DNA from: Chromera velia | Lineage: Eukaryota > Sar > Chromeraceae | Length of the DNA stretch: 48,670 nucleotides | Assembly (NCBI GenBank): GCA_018398765.1 | Contig: JAHBMJ010002527.1 | Location: 1 to 48,670, forward strand | Reading direction: 5' to 3' | Shown here: positions 1 through 10,721 of the stretch, piece by piece | Numbering within the stretch: position 1 is the first letter of the stretch | How the letters are laid out: each line of letters begins with the position of its first letter | Translations under genes and position numbers: made by a program | Notes under the pieces: generated by a model | Database searches by the model: none | The model's input: only the letters and a program-made list of their open reading frames with translations | Told to the model about the DNA's origin: nothing

Positions 1-1747
1 ATGAAGCCCTCCTTCCTGCACTGTTTCCCTTGCAGAAAAAGCAATTCTTTATAGTTGATTGGCGGTGCTAAACGTTGCTTTTGAGCATATCCATTAGTGT
101 TATGCCTGTGTATTTCTTTGCAGGTAACATTCACTAACTTCTACGTGCCGCGGTGATCATAATTTTTCCTACCATGCACCCTAGCTAATCAACCAGTCTT
201 TTGAGCACATTTGAGCAGATTCGCACAGGAGTAACGATTTTAAATGCTTTAAAAGGCTTTAGATTGCTTTAAACAACCTAGTTTTACTTTATAATGAAGC
301 TAGAATATAGTAAATTTAAAAGTCACTTTGAGTTCCACTAAGTTCTACTTTAGAGTCCACTCTATTTGCTCTTCTCTGTCATAAAAAACAATTCACTTGA
401 AATGAGGGAGAGATCGCTGGTCTACAGTAACTACCAGCTGGATAGTCAGTAAATAGAAAGGGAGAATGCAACGCCCTCCTCCAACTGTGAACGTCGGTCG
501 TGGTGTGTTTAGGCCGCTCTGGATCTACACTCGCCGATGCCTGCATGGTCTCTCTGGCACATGACTGTTGCATCGTACTTCTCCTCAGACTGCATGCGAC
601 CGTCGTCTCTGGTCTGCAAAGGGGGGGCAGAATGCATGGTATCAACTCTGTCCGACTTTGTCCCTCTCAGTTTTTAGAAAATTTAGGCACGAGAGTGTGT
701 GATGTAAAGAGGGTCGTGGCCCTGCTTCTGACGTCTTCCCTCAAGAACGATATGATCGGTCTATTTGGTTTGTTTGACAGAGACGGCAAACCTGCTCTTG
801 CGGTCTGATGCCGGACAAGTAAGCGAGGTTTGTGGTAATTTCCGCCGGTAAATGCACTGACCTCGTAGAAAGTCTGCAATTCCTGCAAGAATGCCTCCCT
901 CAGATGGAGGCTGCCATGAGGCTGCCGACAGGAAGCCGCTGTGACGGCAAAAAATTTAAAGCGATCTTGGGGATACGCTTGTTCTGCTTCCCTGCAAAAG
1001 GCGTCAGCAAAGTGGCTCTTCGGCGCTTTTTGGTGTATAGAGTAACCAATGCTGCCTGGTGGCAGGGCGACCAAAGCTCCTGAAGAGCGACACCATTATG
1101 CTTGTAGCGTCTCTGACGGGGCAAACTTGAAAGAACAGGAAAGGGCTGAGCCCAGTCAGGAATGCGATAACTGTGTGAGTTGTTATGCGACAATGTGGGT
1201 AAGTGACGTTATGATGTCATATCTAGTCATATCAGATTGCGCAAACAAAAAAGGATCTCAATTTAAGAATCAAGTCCATCGTGATGAGAGCGAGAGGTGG
1301 AGTTCTTGGCTAGTTAAGTACGACTTAACTGCTTTCTCCAGCTTTTGATCGAATCAGTCAGTCGAGAGGTCGAATTTATTCCCGACTCGCTGCTTTTTGA
1401 AGCCGCGTTGGGATAAATTCGGGCCGGGCCGGTCCTCGGGCCGGGCCGGTCCTTGGGCCCTAAGCCCGCGGAATCGGCCGACTCGCTGAGCCTGATGAGG
1501 AACACCGGCTTTCGCACGCGGAGCCTGCTAACGCCGACTCACGGTGCATGGCCGCGGGGCAATTGGTGCATGCAATTAAGCTGCAAGCTGCCGCTATGCT
1601 GCCGCTGCATGCCACAAAGCCACTGCACGAAGCCTCTCTCTGATCTCTCTCTGCCATTCTCTGACTGTCTTTGACAGCGACAAATACATTTGGATTCCGG
1701 AAAATGATTAGTTCTCTCCGTTTTTGAAACAAAGAAAGCTTCACGAA
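1..1747. other. 5' flanking region, no recognised gene
   Basis: Positions 1-400 are AT-rich with short repeated motifs around TTTGAGCA and GCTTTAAA. From 400 to 1350 the composition is mixed and short open frames occur on both strands, but none shows a recognisable domain. A GC-rich stretch lies at 1410-1470. I see no convincing exon here; the last few hundred bases presumably hold the promoter and 5' UTR of the polymerase gene. Confidence 0.5.
1421..1454. repeat. Two tandem copies of a 17-bp GC-rich unit
   Basis: The unit GGGCCGGGCCGGTCCT(C/T) occurs at 1421-1437 and again at 1438-1454, followed by GGGCCC. A short inverted repeat (CGAATTTAT...ATAAATTCG) lies just upstream. It sits about 300 bp before the polymerase start codon and could be promoter-proximal; no function is shown. 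Confidence 0.6.
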
Positions 1748-4700
1748 ATGAAGAAACGCAGGGTGGGTGAAGGACACATCTGCTTTTCGGGTGCCTGGAA
1801 GGAGACGGAAGGGGACGAGGTGTCTCTGTCTCTTGATGAGTCCGAAGAGGGCCCAAGCGGCCTTCCTGAATTTTTGGGCACCCCTGAGCTTGAGAAAATT
1901 CTGTCCAAGGAGCTGGGGCCTCCTTCTCTCAGGTTGGATGGGGGGGTGGGGGCGGCACAGCCCAAGGCTGCATCAGGAGACGGCACATCTACTGGAGAGA
2001 CACGAGACGGGCTTAATGGGGCACCACACAAGCGGGGCCTTCTCGAGTCTCCCCAACCTCCTTTCAAGTCACTCAAAATAGAGTCGAAAGACACGAGTGC
2101 CAAAGAAGACTTGAAGCCTTCGGCCTCCCCTCCCAAGCACGAGGTCATTTCTCTCAGTTCCACTCAACCAGAAGATCCGAACACCCCGAATATCGTACCG
2201 ACTGACCCTGACACTTTTGCCGAGTGGATTAAAGAGATGTGGGCGCATTGTACGCCGTCTGCATTTGTGTCTCGTTTTTTGGAGAAGAGACGACGGTTTG
2301 TCGAGGGTAGACGGCGCTTCTTTGCGTGCAACCGTCCCTTGCCGGCTGTAAAGTTCGAAGACGAGAAGGAGAAAGAGAGAAACACAAACGGCATGGGAGA
2401 AGGGGGGGAGAGCGAAAGGGACAGCCACGATGAAGACGAAGAAGAGGGGGGGGGGAGGTATTTGGGTCAACGCGAGGGGCAAGCTGGGGGGCATGGAAGC
2501 AGAGCGAGGGGCGTAGAGACGGGACAGCTGGAGAAGGAAGAGGAGGTTGACCCTTTTTTCTGGAACAAAGAAGTTGCCAAACAGTTTTCAGAGCTGAGTG
2601 CCTTGTTTGCAGCCGAGAGGAGTCAGCAGTGGAGACAGACTTCGTACAGAACTAGCGCAAGATTGGTGTCAAATTTTGAGAAACCCTTGACTCTCGCGAC
2701 ATTGCCGGAGCTAGAAAAGAAGAGGGGGATCGGGAAGAAGACTGCAGATAAAATTAGGGAGATCATCCGCAAAGCCCCAGACAAGCAGAAGAAGGGGCAA
2801 GGATCCTCGTCCTCATCCTCTGTTCAGTTGTGCGGACGGCTGGCGTTTCTTCGGGAGGATCCGAAGAGACAAATCATGATGGACCTGCAGGCTGTGTGGG
2901 GGGTAGGAACGACAGTGGCAGAGATGCTTTATCAGAGGGGGGTGAGGAGTGTGTCAGATTTACACAAACGAGAATATTTGGGATTATTGAATAGTGCTCA
3001 GAGAATTGGGCTGAAACACGTGGAGGACTTCGGAAAGAAAATTCCGAGGGCGGAGGTCACAGAGATTTACGAATTTGTCAAAGCGGTCAGTCTGACTAGT
3101 CCGTCTGGGGTCGGCCGGGCAGTCAGTTGGTGACTTGAAGGTAAAGGAGAACAGGCATACGCGTATCAGAAAGGCGTGAGACAGATCAGGTGCAGACAGA
3201 CGTCGAGTGAGGAAGGGAATTTGATCGAATGTGGAGAAGCAGATTGGCGTAGTTGCATGAGTGCAATTGGGGGTGCATCGTTCCTTCCCTCCGAGGCTGA
3301 CTGTGTTTCATAATGTATGCGCTGTGCAGATAGACATGCTTCACAACTGAGCGCATGCGTATAAGGAACTCAGCAGCCTTCGTGTATGACCTTGTGTTGC
3401 CACGCTGGGATCGCATGACTGTCTCCCCGTCCCCCCCCCCTTCTACAGGTTTGCAGGAGCCCTCCCTTCGCGTGTCTTCGTCTTGAGGTTTTTGTGTGCG
3501 GCTCTTTTCGGAGAGGCAAGAGCGAGTGTGGAGACGTCGACGTTCTCATTATTCGGGACGATCACCTGAGGAGGGGGGGTTTGTTGGCGTGTCTGGTGCA
3601 CTATCTGGCTGAGATGGGATTTCTCACAGATCATTTGGGAACAAGGGGGGGGGGCAGTGGCCGGAAGATCTTGGGGGTAAAGGGGAAAGGGAAAAAGAAA
3701 ACAGGAATGAAAGGGAAAGAAGCAGCGGGCAAAGGTACAGATGAAAGTGAAGAGGAAGATGAATATCTGTCGTCTGTCTGTTCCAACGGCGACCCTTCTG
3801 GAAGTGCGTGGCATTCTAAAGGTGAAGGGTCTAAAGTGTCTTCAGAGGGGCTCAAAGGGCGCCCTCGGCCCGTCTGCTGGCCTCCTGAAGGTGTCGACTG
3901 GCGAGATCACTTCTCCTTGTCGAGGGAAGAGCTGAAGAAAGAAGAGGACAAACAGGAGGCAGACCCTGTCTCGAGACCCATGCCTGCAGGAAGAGAAGAA
4001 AGCTACTTCGGAGTGTGCGTGGTGCCTCCGAAAAGACAGGTAAGCATTTTCGGAGGCGTAGTATTTGTTTTGGTCTTGGTCTGTTCGCCGCCTAACCCGT
4101 CTTCCCCCTCCTTGCACTTTCCCCTCGTATCGTTTCCCTTACACATCACTCTAGCTCGCCGTCCCCGTTCGCTGAACACTTGTCCCTCTTTCTCTATTCT
4201 TCCCCACACTTCCTTCATGAGGAACTCGAACGGACACGGCCACCAGGCGGATGCATGAGCTTTTTGCTTCTTTTTGTCGTATGGTTTTCAATTCCTCATC
4301 AGTCAATCATTCACACCTGTTTTCCCCTGAGTGGCTCCGTACAATCACCGTGGCATCAGCGAACATGACGATCCATCCATCCAGCCACTGCATGTGCAGC
4401 ATCTTTCTTCCACTTCCCCGTCTCCTCCTGCCCCTCACGACTCCAGCTCAGTCTTTCTGTTTGCAGACGGAACCTGGAGGCCTTTCGGGAAGAGTGAAGA
4501 AAGAGGAGGAGCGCTTCTCGTCCACCGGAGGAAAATCGGACACTCTCGATTTTTCCAGTTCCTCTTCTTCCTCTTCTTCCTCTTCTTCCTCGTCTACTTC
4601 TGCGAAGTGCGGCAGTACATTGAAGGAATCAGACACAAAGGAGCAGAAGGGGATCCACAGGCGCATTGACATCAAGATCTACCCCAGATCCGCCAAGCCG

Positions 4701-5377
4701 TTCGCCCTCCTCTACTTCACAGGCAGTGCCCACTTCAACAGAAGCATGCGTCTGTACGCGAAGGGGCTCGGTCTGGCTCTGGATGATTGCGGACTCTACC
4801 CGTGTGAGCGTGCGGGGGGGGAACGCCAGTGGACGGGGCAGAGGTCGGTCTGTGCTCTCTCTATTTAGATCAGTACGCGCATCCATTTACGCAAGCGCGG
4901 TCGCACACAAAATGCGAGGGCGGAACAGAAAGCGCCGGACAAAATTTGGGGGTCGGGAACATCATGCAAGGACTGCGCTAGCCACAGACACGCTCAGTGA
5001 GGCTCACGGGAATCTAATGAATTGAAGTTTCTTTTCTGTTTCTCTTGATCACTTTTTATTTGCGTCTCGGAACAAGCTTCTCCGTTCTGTCTCCCGCAGA
5101 GCAGCGGCTGTTTATCTTCTCAGTGTGGTGCATGTCTTGTTGTTTCTCTGCATTCATTCGTCCGGGTTCGATCAACCTATCTGTGCTCCCCCCTGTACGA
5201 AATCTCATCTGCAGCTGTCGGTGCTCCACGGAGAGGGACGTTTTTGAGGTGTTGGGGCTCGAGTACCGAAGTTCGGAGCAGAGGGAAGTCGAAGACAAGG
5301 CGTGGCCCTCTGCGGTGAAGAAGGGCATTGCGCAGATGGAGAAGGAACGTGACAAAGGAGAGCCTATCAAACAATAG
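1748..5377 (+). CDS. DNA polymerase family X (Pol beta/lambda type), four exons
   Basis: Gap-filling polymerase of base-excision repair or end joining, acting in the nucleus. Proposed exons are 1748-3085, 3449-4039, 4467-4801 and 5215-5377 (about 808 aa). Exon 1 starts at the first in-frame ATG and has a low-complexity N-terminus, then the 8-kDa lyase domain with helix-hairpin-helix GIGKKTADKI; the lysine in ADKI matches the Pol beta lyase lysine. A second HhH (GVGTTVAEML) and IGLKHVEDF follow. Exon 2 carries CGSFRRGK and the metal-binding GDVDVLI (3530-3550). Exon 3 has the third aspartate in RRIDIKI (Asp codon 4668-4670) and YFTGSAHFNRSMR. Exon 4 has the C-terminal RDVFEVLGLEYR. Pol lambda is about 575 aa; the extra length is the N-terminus plus an acidic insert in exon 2 and a serine-rich insert in exon 3. 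I see no BRCT domain. The exon 3/4 junction is the least certain. The stop is TAG. Confidence 0.94.
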
Positions 5378-5910
5378 AAATATTACAGTGGGAAGCCTTC
5401 TGAGGAGTATGACACCTAGTATGGCACGCTTCTTTTATTCACTGAAATATACTAAAATTCCGCTCCACACCTGCGCACCCGTCTGAATTCTACTGAAATA
5501 TAGCGTGAAAGCAAGCACAAGAGTTCAATTGCACTCATATGATCTGCATAATGTTTATTCGATCATTGACGACGATCAATACTAGGATCAATAGCCAGCT
5601 AAACTAATTAGCTTCAAGGCAGCCTAGAAGACAGCTTGCGTTGATCGCCAAGTTGATCGCAGTACAGTGCGGACTGCAGTGCTCACTGGTCAATGCTTTG
5701 GAATCCAGTTTGAACGTTACTTTCGGTAAGTTTTTTTTTTTACTTTGATTTTTCTTTGTATATATAATACAAAAAGTATGCGCAAAATACCGACCCTCTT
5801 TACAACTCAGTTTATCAGAGTTTTTTTTCTTTTAATTCAAACAACAGACTGTGGTTTAAGTATTAGTATGTCTACTAGTAGTGCCTTATATGAATGTTGC
5901 ACCACTGGCA
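5378..5910. other. Intergenic AT-rich stretch, no gene seen
   Basis: This is the 3' flank of the polymerase gene. It has scattered A/T runs and palindromic GATCAAT motifs near 5560-5600 but no open frame with recognisable content. The LINE 3' end begins at about 5911. Confidence 0.5.
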
Positions 5911-6357
5911 CATCATCATCATCATCATACGCCATCGCTATCTGCCCATAATAGGCGTCTAGCGTTCGGTAAGTCACAACACGCAAGGCAGATTGTTAAT
6001 TGATGGACCCTTATTTCGCAACATTTGGCAAATAGTTTAACAACTGCATTTTTTTTCAAACTCTTCCATTTCTGGCAGGGCGTGCTTGCGTATGAGCGAG
6101 GCTGCTTCATGTGATATTGACTGCCAGCTATGCCATGCCACCTCATAACGCCATCCTCTTCCCTGCTTGTACTTCCTAAGAATTTCCTTCACCTGACAGC
6201 CCTGAACCCAGCTTCCTTTCTTTTCTTTGACTGCCTTCTTCGGCTGCTCTGGCTGTCTGGGGGCGAGGTCCTTGTGTGCTTTACTTATGTGAATGCGAAG
6301 CCCCTGGGGAGTGGAAAACGTTCGTCTACATGCCTCATACTTCGCATCTCCATCTCT

Positions 6358-9300
6358 CTACCGCTTTCTCACTTCCCTTTTCTTTTCCTTTTCCTCCGCT
6401 GCTCTCTCCTCTATCTTTTTCACCCCATCTTGAATTAACGCCCTCCACCTGCCTCTATGAGAAGCAAGTGTCTGCCACTCGGCCTCATTGATTTCCAGAA
6501 GGCGGAAATCAGAGAGGACACAGTCGCTCCAACGAAGGAGGGGTTGACAAAGGGGGCGCTCTCCTTGGAGATGCCCAAACAACAACTGACGGGGAAGACG
6601 CTTTCCCCCCATCCTCCCAACATGCCCCAGCCACCGGAGTCTGGCAAGTTGGACGGTGCTCTCAATCGTGCGCAATCCAAACGCACGGCGGAGGGTGGTG
6701 TCAGAAGTATGCTCCTGATGAGGCTGGTTCGTCACCTGCCTCACACACGCCATACACTATGACTCCAACTTCCCGATTTGGTCTTTTCAGGCTGCCCACA
6801 TCTCTGCCCCATAGAGGAGGGTGGGGAGGACTGCACCTCTGAACATATGCATTTTTGTCTTTGTTGTGAGCCCTGCCCGCTTCCATACCTCCCCCTGCAA
6901 CTTCCCCCACACCATCCCTGCTTTCTGAATGCGGTGATGGATCTCTCTGTTGAGAGACATCCCCTAGGTACCAGAACTGCTCTACCTCCTGCAGGGGCTG
7001 TCCTTTGATGGCAATGGTGGACTGACGCAGCTCTCCTATATGCCTTCCTTCCCCTCTTCCCGGCTGCACCATCATCTTTGTCTTCTTGATGGAGATTTTT
7101 AATCCCCACCTGTTGCACGCTGCCTGCAGGCGATCTGCAAACTCCTGCATGCGACGCTCTCGCATCTCGGATGCGGCCAGATCGTCTGCAAACTTTAGAT
7201 CAGTGATACTGATCTTGAAGGCGGACCGCCCTGCCTTCTTGCTCATAAAAGGCTCTGCAAAATCCACCTCCACCTCTACTCCCCTATCCTAGCCCTGCAA
7301 GGCCTCCTGCACAACTGCTTTGAAAAGGATAAGGAAAAGGAGAGGCCCGATCACACATTCCTGTCTGACCCCATTCTCAACTGCAAACGGCTCTGTTCTC
7401 TCTCCATTCATCTCTACACATGCCTCCATGTCTTGCATGAACGACATGATGATGTTTGTCAGGAGGGGAGGAATGCCCACCTTCAAAAGCAAAGCACGGA
7501 GGGCGACATGGTTGACTATGTCGAAAGCCTTTGTCAGGTCAACAAACAGCCAGAACAGACGAATCTGCCTCTCCCGCGCCTTCTCCATGATCTGCCTTAC
7601 TGTAAAAAGCATGTCTATTGTCCCCCTCCCCTTCCTGAATCCTGCCTGTAACTCACCTATTTTCTTCTTGTTTCGTTTCTGGATGCGACCCCCTACAATC
7701 TTTACAAGCACTTTGCCTGTAACGATCAGCAGGGCGATCCCTCTCCAGTTGTCACAGAGCAGACGGTCGCCCTTCTTGGGAACAGGGACCATCACTGCGT
7801 CTCTGAACGCCTTTGGTACCCCCCTTTCCTTCCACACTGCCCTAAAGACGTCCAAGAGCCTGCTGATCATCGCTTCCCCACCTGCCTTCAGCTGCTCTGC
7901 TACTACCTAGGGGGACAAAATTAATGCATATCATATCCAGGAAGCATATCTTCAACACAATCATCATGGGCTTATGGCACCCTAGTAAAAGTAATTTAAC
8001 GTCAGACTAAAAGATAGCTTTTTATTTATACATAGTTCTATCGTTTTGTTTTATATGTCAAATCTGTAAAATTGAAAAAATGGTCGTCTAGGAGCGCTCT
8101 AGGAATTTAAAAAAAAAATTAAGGACTTCAAACTAAATTTTTGACCTAATATAAGGGCCGTAGGACCCAACTAGTTAGCATAAGTCTTCATTAAGTCTAC
8201 CTGGTCAGCTTGGTCCAATGCCGCCCCTTTTATCTGATAAACTCAAATCTTCGTTTTTTTTAAAAAAAATATGCATTAATTTTGTCTCCCTAGGTAGTAT
8301 GCTGTCTACCCCTGCAGCCTTCCCGTTTGGCAGCCTCTTCACGGCTTCTCTCACCTCTGCTCTGCTCGGGATTCTATCCATCCACCACTCTACCCACGCC
8401 TGTGGGATTCTGTCTGTCACTCCCTCAACTGCCTGCGACGGAAGGTTCAAAACTCCTTCAAAGAAGCGGCCAAAACGGGCTCGCACCTCCCCTACATCTG
8501 TCAAGGGGGGGTCTCTCGCTTTCTGCCCTTCTCCCAGGATCACATTGATCCCGAGTCTGCCCTGAGGCCTCTGCAACTCCTTGCAGAAGCGGTGAAGCTT
8601 CGAAAAGTTGTTGCTTACAAATGCCTCCTCGAGCTCTCGTCCCTTCTGCGACCACCAGGCGTTTCGGGCCCTTCTAAAGGCTTGTGCTGTGGTATTGCGG
8701 ACTCGCACGTACTCTCTGCATTTCAATTCAACTCCTGTCTCCCCCTTCCTACTCGCATTCTCATAAACAACCCTTGTTTTCTTCTTGTATTCAAGCAACG
8801 GCAACAGTTGGGAACACGTCTCTGCAAACCACTCTGGTGCAGGGTGTGTGCCTTTGCCTTCTGTTGTGGCTTCAGCGACGCTGCGGATGGAGATGGCTGT
8901 CTCCTCCCACAGTTGTTTGGCTCTTGCTGCGGCTGTGACTTTTGGCAGTTTTTCGAGTGCGGCGCGGAGCGCGGGTGCAAACGTTTTGCTCGGCAGTACG
9001 CGGCGCCGCTTATCTGATGCTTGCTGCGCACTGTCCTGCTTCTGCTTTCTTCGAACGGGGAGACGGATTTTCAGACCGACAAACTGATGGTCGGACCAAC
9101 AGTCGATCGACCTAAACACCCTGACATCGCACACCCTGCTCAAATCCCTCCTCCTTACCAGAAAGTAGTCAAGCTCATGCCACTTCTTGGAGCGTGGGTG
9201 CTGCCACGATCCTTTGTGGTGTGGGGGGTACTGGAAGAACGAGTTTGCAACAATGAGTTTATGCTCGATGCAGAACTCAAGCAGACACTACCCGTTTCGA

Positions 9301-9832
9301 TTTAGATATCTCTATCCTCCCGTGAACCTCCCCAACACTGCCGCCGTTTCCTCATTTTTTCCTCCCACCCTCGCGTTGAAGTCCCCCCCAATGATGACTA
9401 GGTTTCCGTTTGGGACTTTTCTCACTGCCTCCCCAAGGTCTCTGTAAAACTCAGCCACTTCCTCGTCTCCCGCCCCACTGGTAGGGGCGTATGCAGAGAT
9501 CAGTGTGACGGCTTCGAGGTCAACTCGCCCAATACGGCTTGCATTACCAGCTTGCTGCAGCACGCCGGGTTTCTGCATCTCTGCCTTCCTGCTGAACGAG
9601 AACCCTACCCCATTTCGCCCCTGCAATGCACTTTCTGCACGCGGGCCCGCAAGGAGCAACCGCTGCCTTTTATGGTATTCCGTCTCCCCGTGGATACGGG
9701 TTTCCTGCAGGAATGCAACGTCCACACTCGCCCTGTGGAACTCCTCCGCGATGTGGGCTGTCCTCCTTGGGGGAGCCTGTGCTCCCTTTCCTCCTGTGTC
9801 AAGTAAGGTGCGGCAACTTTGGGTTCCAAGGA
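6358..9832 (-). pseudogene. LINE endonuclease-reverse transcriptase reading frame, broken
   Basis: The endonuclease begins around LGTQSCRTLL (normally a TWNVRTL-type start), then LQET near 9700, GGDFNARVG near 9380 and SDHQFVG near 9090. The linker reaches NGKAAGVDSI at about 8300. After the inserted MITE, the RT continues with AEQLKAGGEAM, DNWRGIALL, motif A VDLTKAFD, a degenerate motif B (VRQECVIGP where VRQGC is usual) and motif C FADDL (7181-7192). Damage: TAG codons at 9312-9314, 9288-9290, 7289-7291 and 6757-6759; TGA at 6787-6789; a frameshift near 6965 after YLGD, beyond which VLPTLLYGAEMWA appears in another frame; and the 395-bp insertion. The copy cannot encode an intact protein under standard decoding. 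Confidence 0.93.
7903..8297. mobile_element. 395-bp MITE with 29-bp inverted ends, inserted in the LINE
   Basis: The two ends are inverted copies, 28 of 29 bases identical, beginning CTACCTAGGG. They are flanked by TA on both sides (7901-7902 and 8298-8299). Removing the element and one TA rejoins the LINE frame exactly, as GVDSI-AEQLKAGG, so the TA is a real target duplication. The interior is AT-rich with no open frame. TA duplications fit Tc1/mariner-type transposition. It is non-autonomous and younger than the LINE copy. Confidence 0.9.
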
Positions 9833-9950
9833 ACCAGCACTGTCTCCGCCGCTTTTCTTTCTTTCCGTCTCCTTTTTGCCTGTTGCTCTTTTTCCACCTT
9901 CCAACTTTCTGTTGCTGCCTTTGCCTGTATGTCTTTGGTTGCCTACCATA

Positions 9951-10721
9951 GCAGCGATGCTTGTTCCCTGAGGGGGGCGGCTCTTGATGCCTCAGAGCAG
10001 TTCTGCACGGCTTAACTGGGGGAAGGAAGACTCTCGCTGAGACCAGTCCAGCACTGTTGTGCAGAACTCCGTGGTTTGGGCTGCTTTTTTCTTCGGAGAA
10101 GCGACGGTTCGATCTAGAGCCTCTGCCCCAGACGGGAAAGACTCCAAACCGACTCAGCTGATCGATATGTATACATATCGATCAGAAAAGTTAGCACTTG
10201 GTAATAATTGTTATAGTGTTGGAGGCTAATTTGCAGCTGACTATATAGTTTGACTTACATTCAAACTTTAAAGTTATGAATGGTTTCAGTTTTATAGTAC
10301 ATGTTTACATCACAAGTTATCGGTCAAAAACGATTTTTGGTTGACCTTCATTATACAGAAAAATGTTATCAGAATTTTAGTTACTGGAGCAGTGGTTTGT
10401 CCTTGGGTTCGTTAGTGAACACCATGCACATCAACAAAGCGTATCAAGCACACTGGACTCGAGTAGGTCAGTGTAATGTCAAGGAGGACGACGCGGAAGA
10501 AAAACAGTGGACACGAGATGCTGAGCCGTCTGCAGCCCAAGGTTCCTCTGGTCCTGCAACGGGGTGGAGGCGGAAGCCGGGGGAAGAGCAACAAAATTAA
10601 GCGAGCGGATTGAGCATTGTCAAAAGACGCAGTCCACGGAGAACGAGAAAAGAAGGCACAACATGACGACCATTTGACCCAAGGCTCACGAAGCCCTCCT
10701 CCACGCCTTTCCTGTCTGACT
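9951..10721. other. Intergenic region between LINE and esterase gene
   Basis: The segment includes a 28-bp perfect palindrome (10158-10185), an AT-rich part at 10186-10400, and the 3' flank of the minus-strand esterase gene. Short open frames exist on both strands but none is recognisable. Confidence 0.5.
10158..10185. repeat. 28-bp perfect palindrome
   Basis: The half-site CTGATCGATATGTA is followed immediately by its exact reverse complement, with no spacer. It lies at the transition from GC-moderate to AT-rich sequence upstream of the LINE's 5' side. It could be a cruciform-prone site or a target or remnant of an element. Confidence 0.85.

Larger units (their letters stand above)
5911..9950 (-). 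mobile_element. APE-type LINE (non-LTR retrotransposon), decayed, minus strand
   Basis: Reading the minus strand gives, in order, an APE endonuclease, a linker, a reverse transcriptase and a C-terminal segment with RLRWLGHVGRM, as in RTE-like or 'craniofacial development protein 2-like' LINEs. The probable 3' tail is a six-copy ATG microsatellite (CAT on the plus strand, 5911-5928), a common LINE ending. The endonuclease starts near 9832. The 5' boundary is not fixed: the 9833-9950 stretch is open but unrecognised. I did not find a target-site duplication. It lies tail to tail with the DNA polymerase gene and downstream of the esterase gene. Confidence 0.9.

Noticed and set aside
667-1074. 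135-codon minus-strand frame upstream of the polymerase
   Set aside because: No recognisable domain, and overlapping frames on the other strand are equally long; not supported as a gene.
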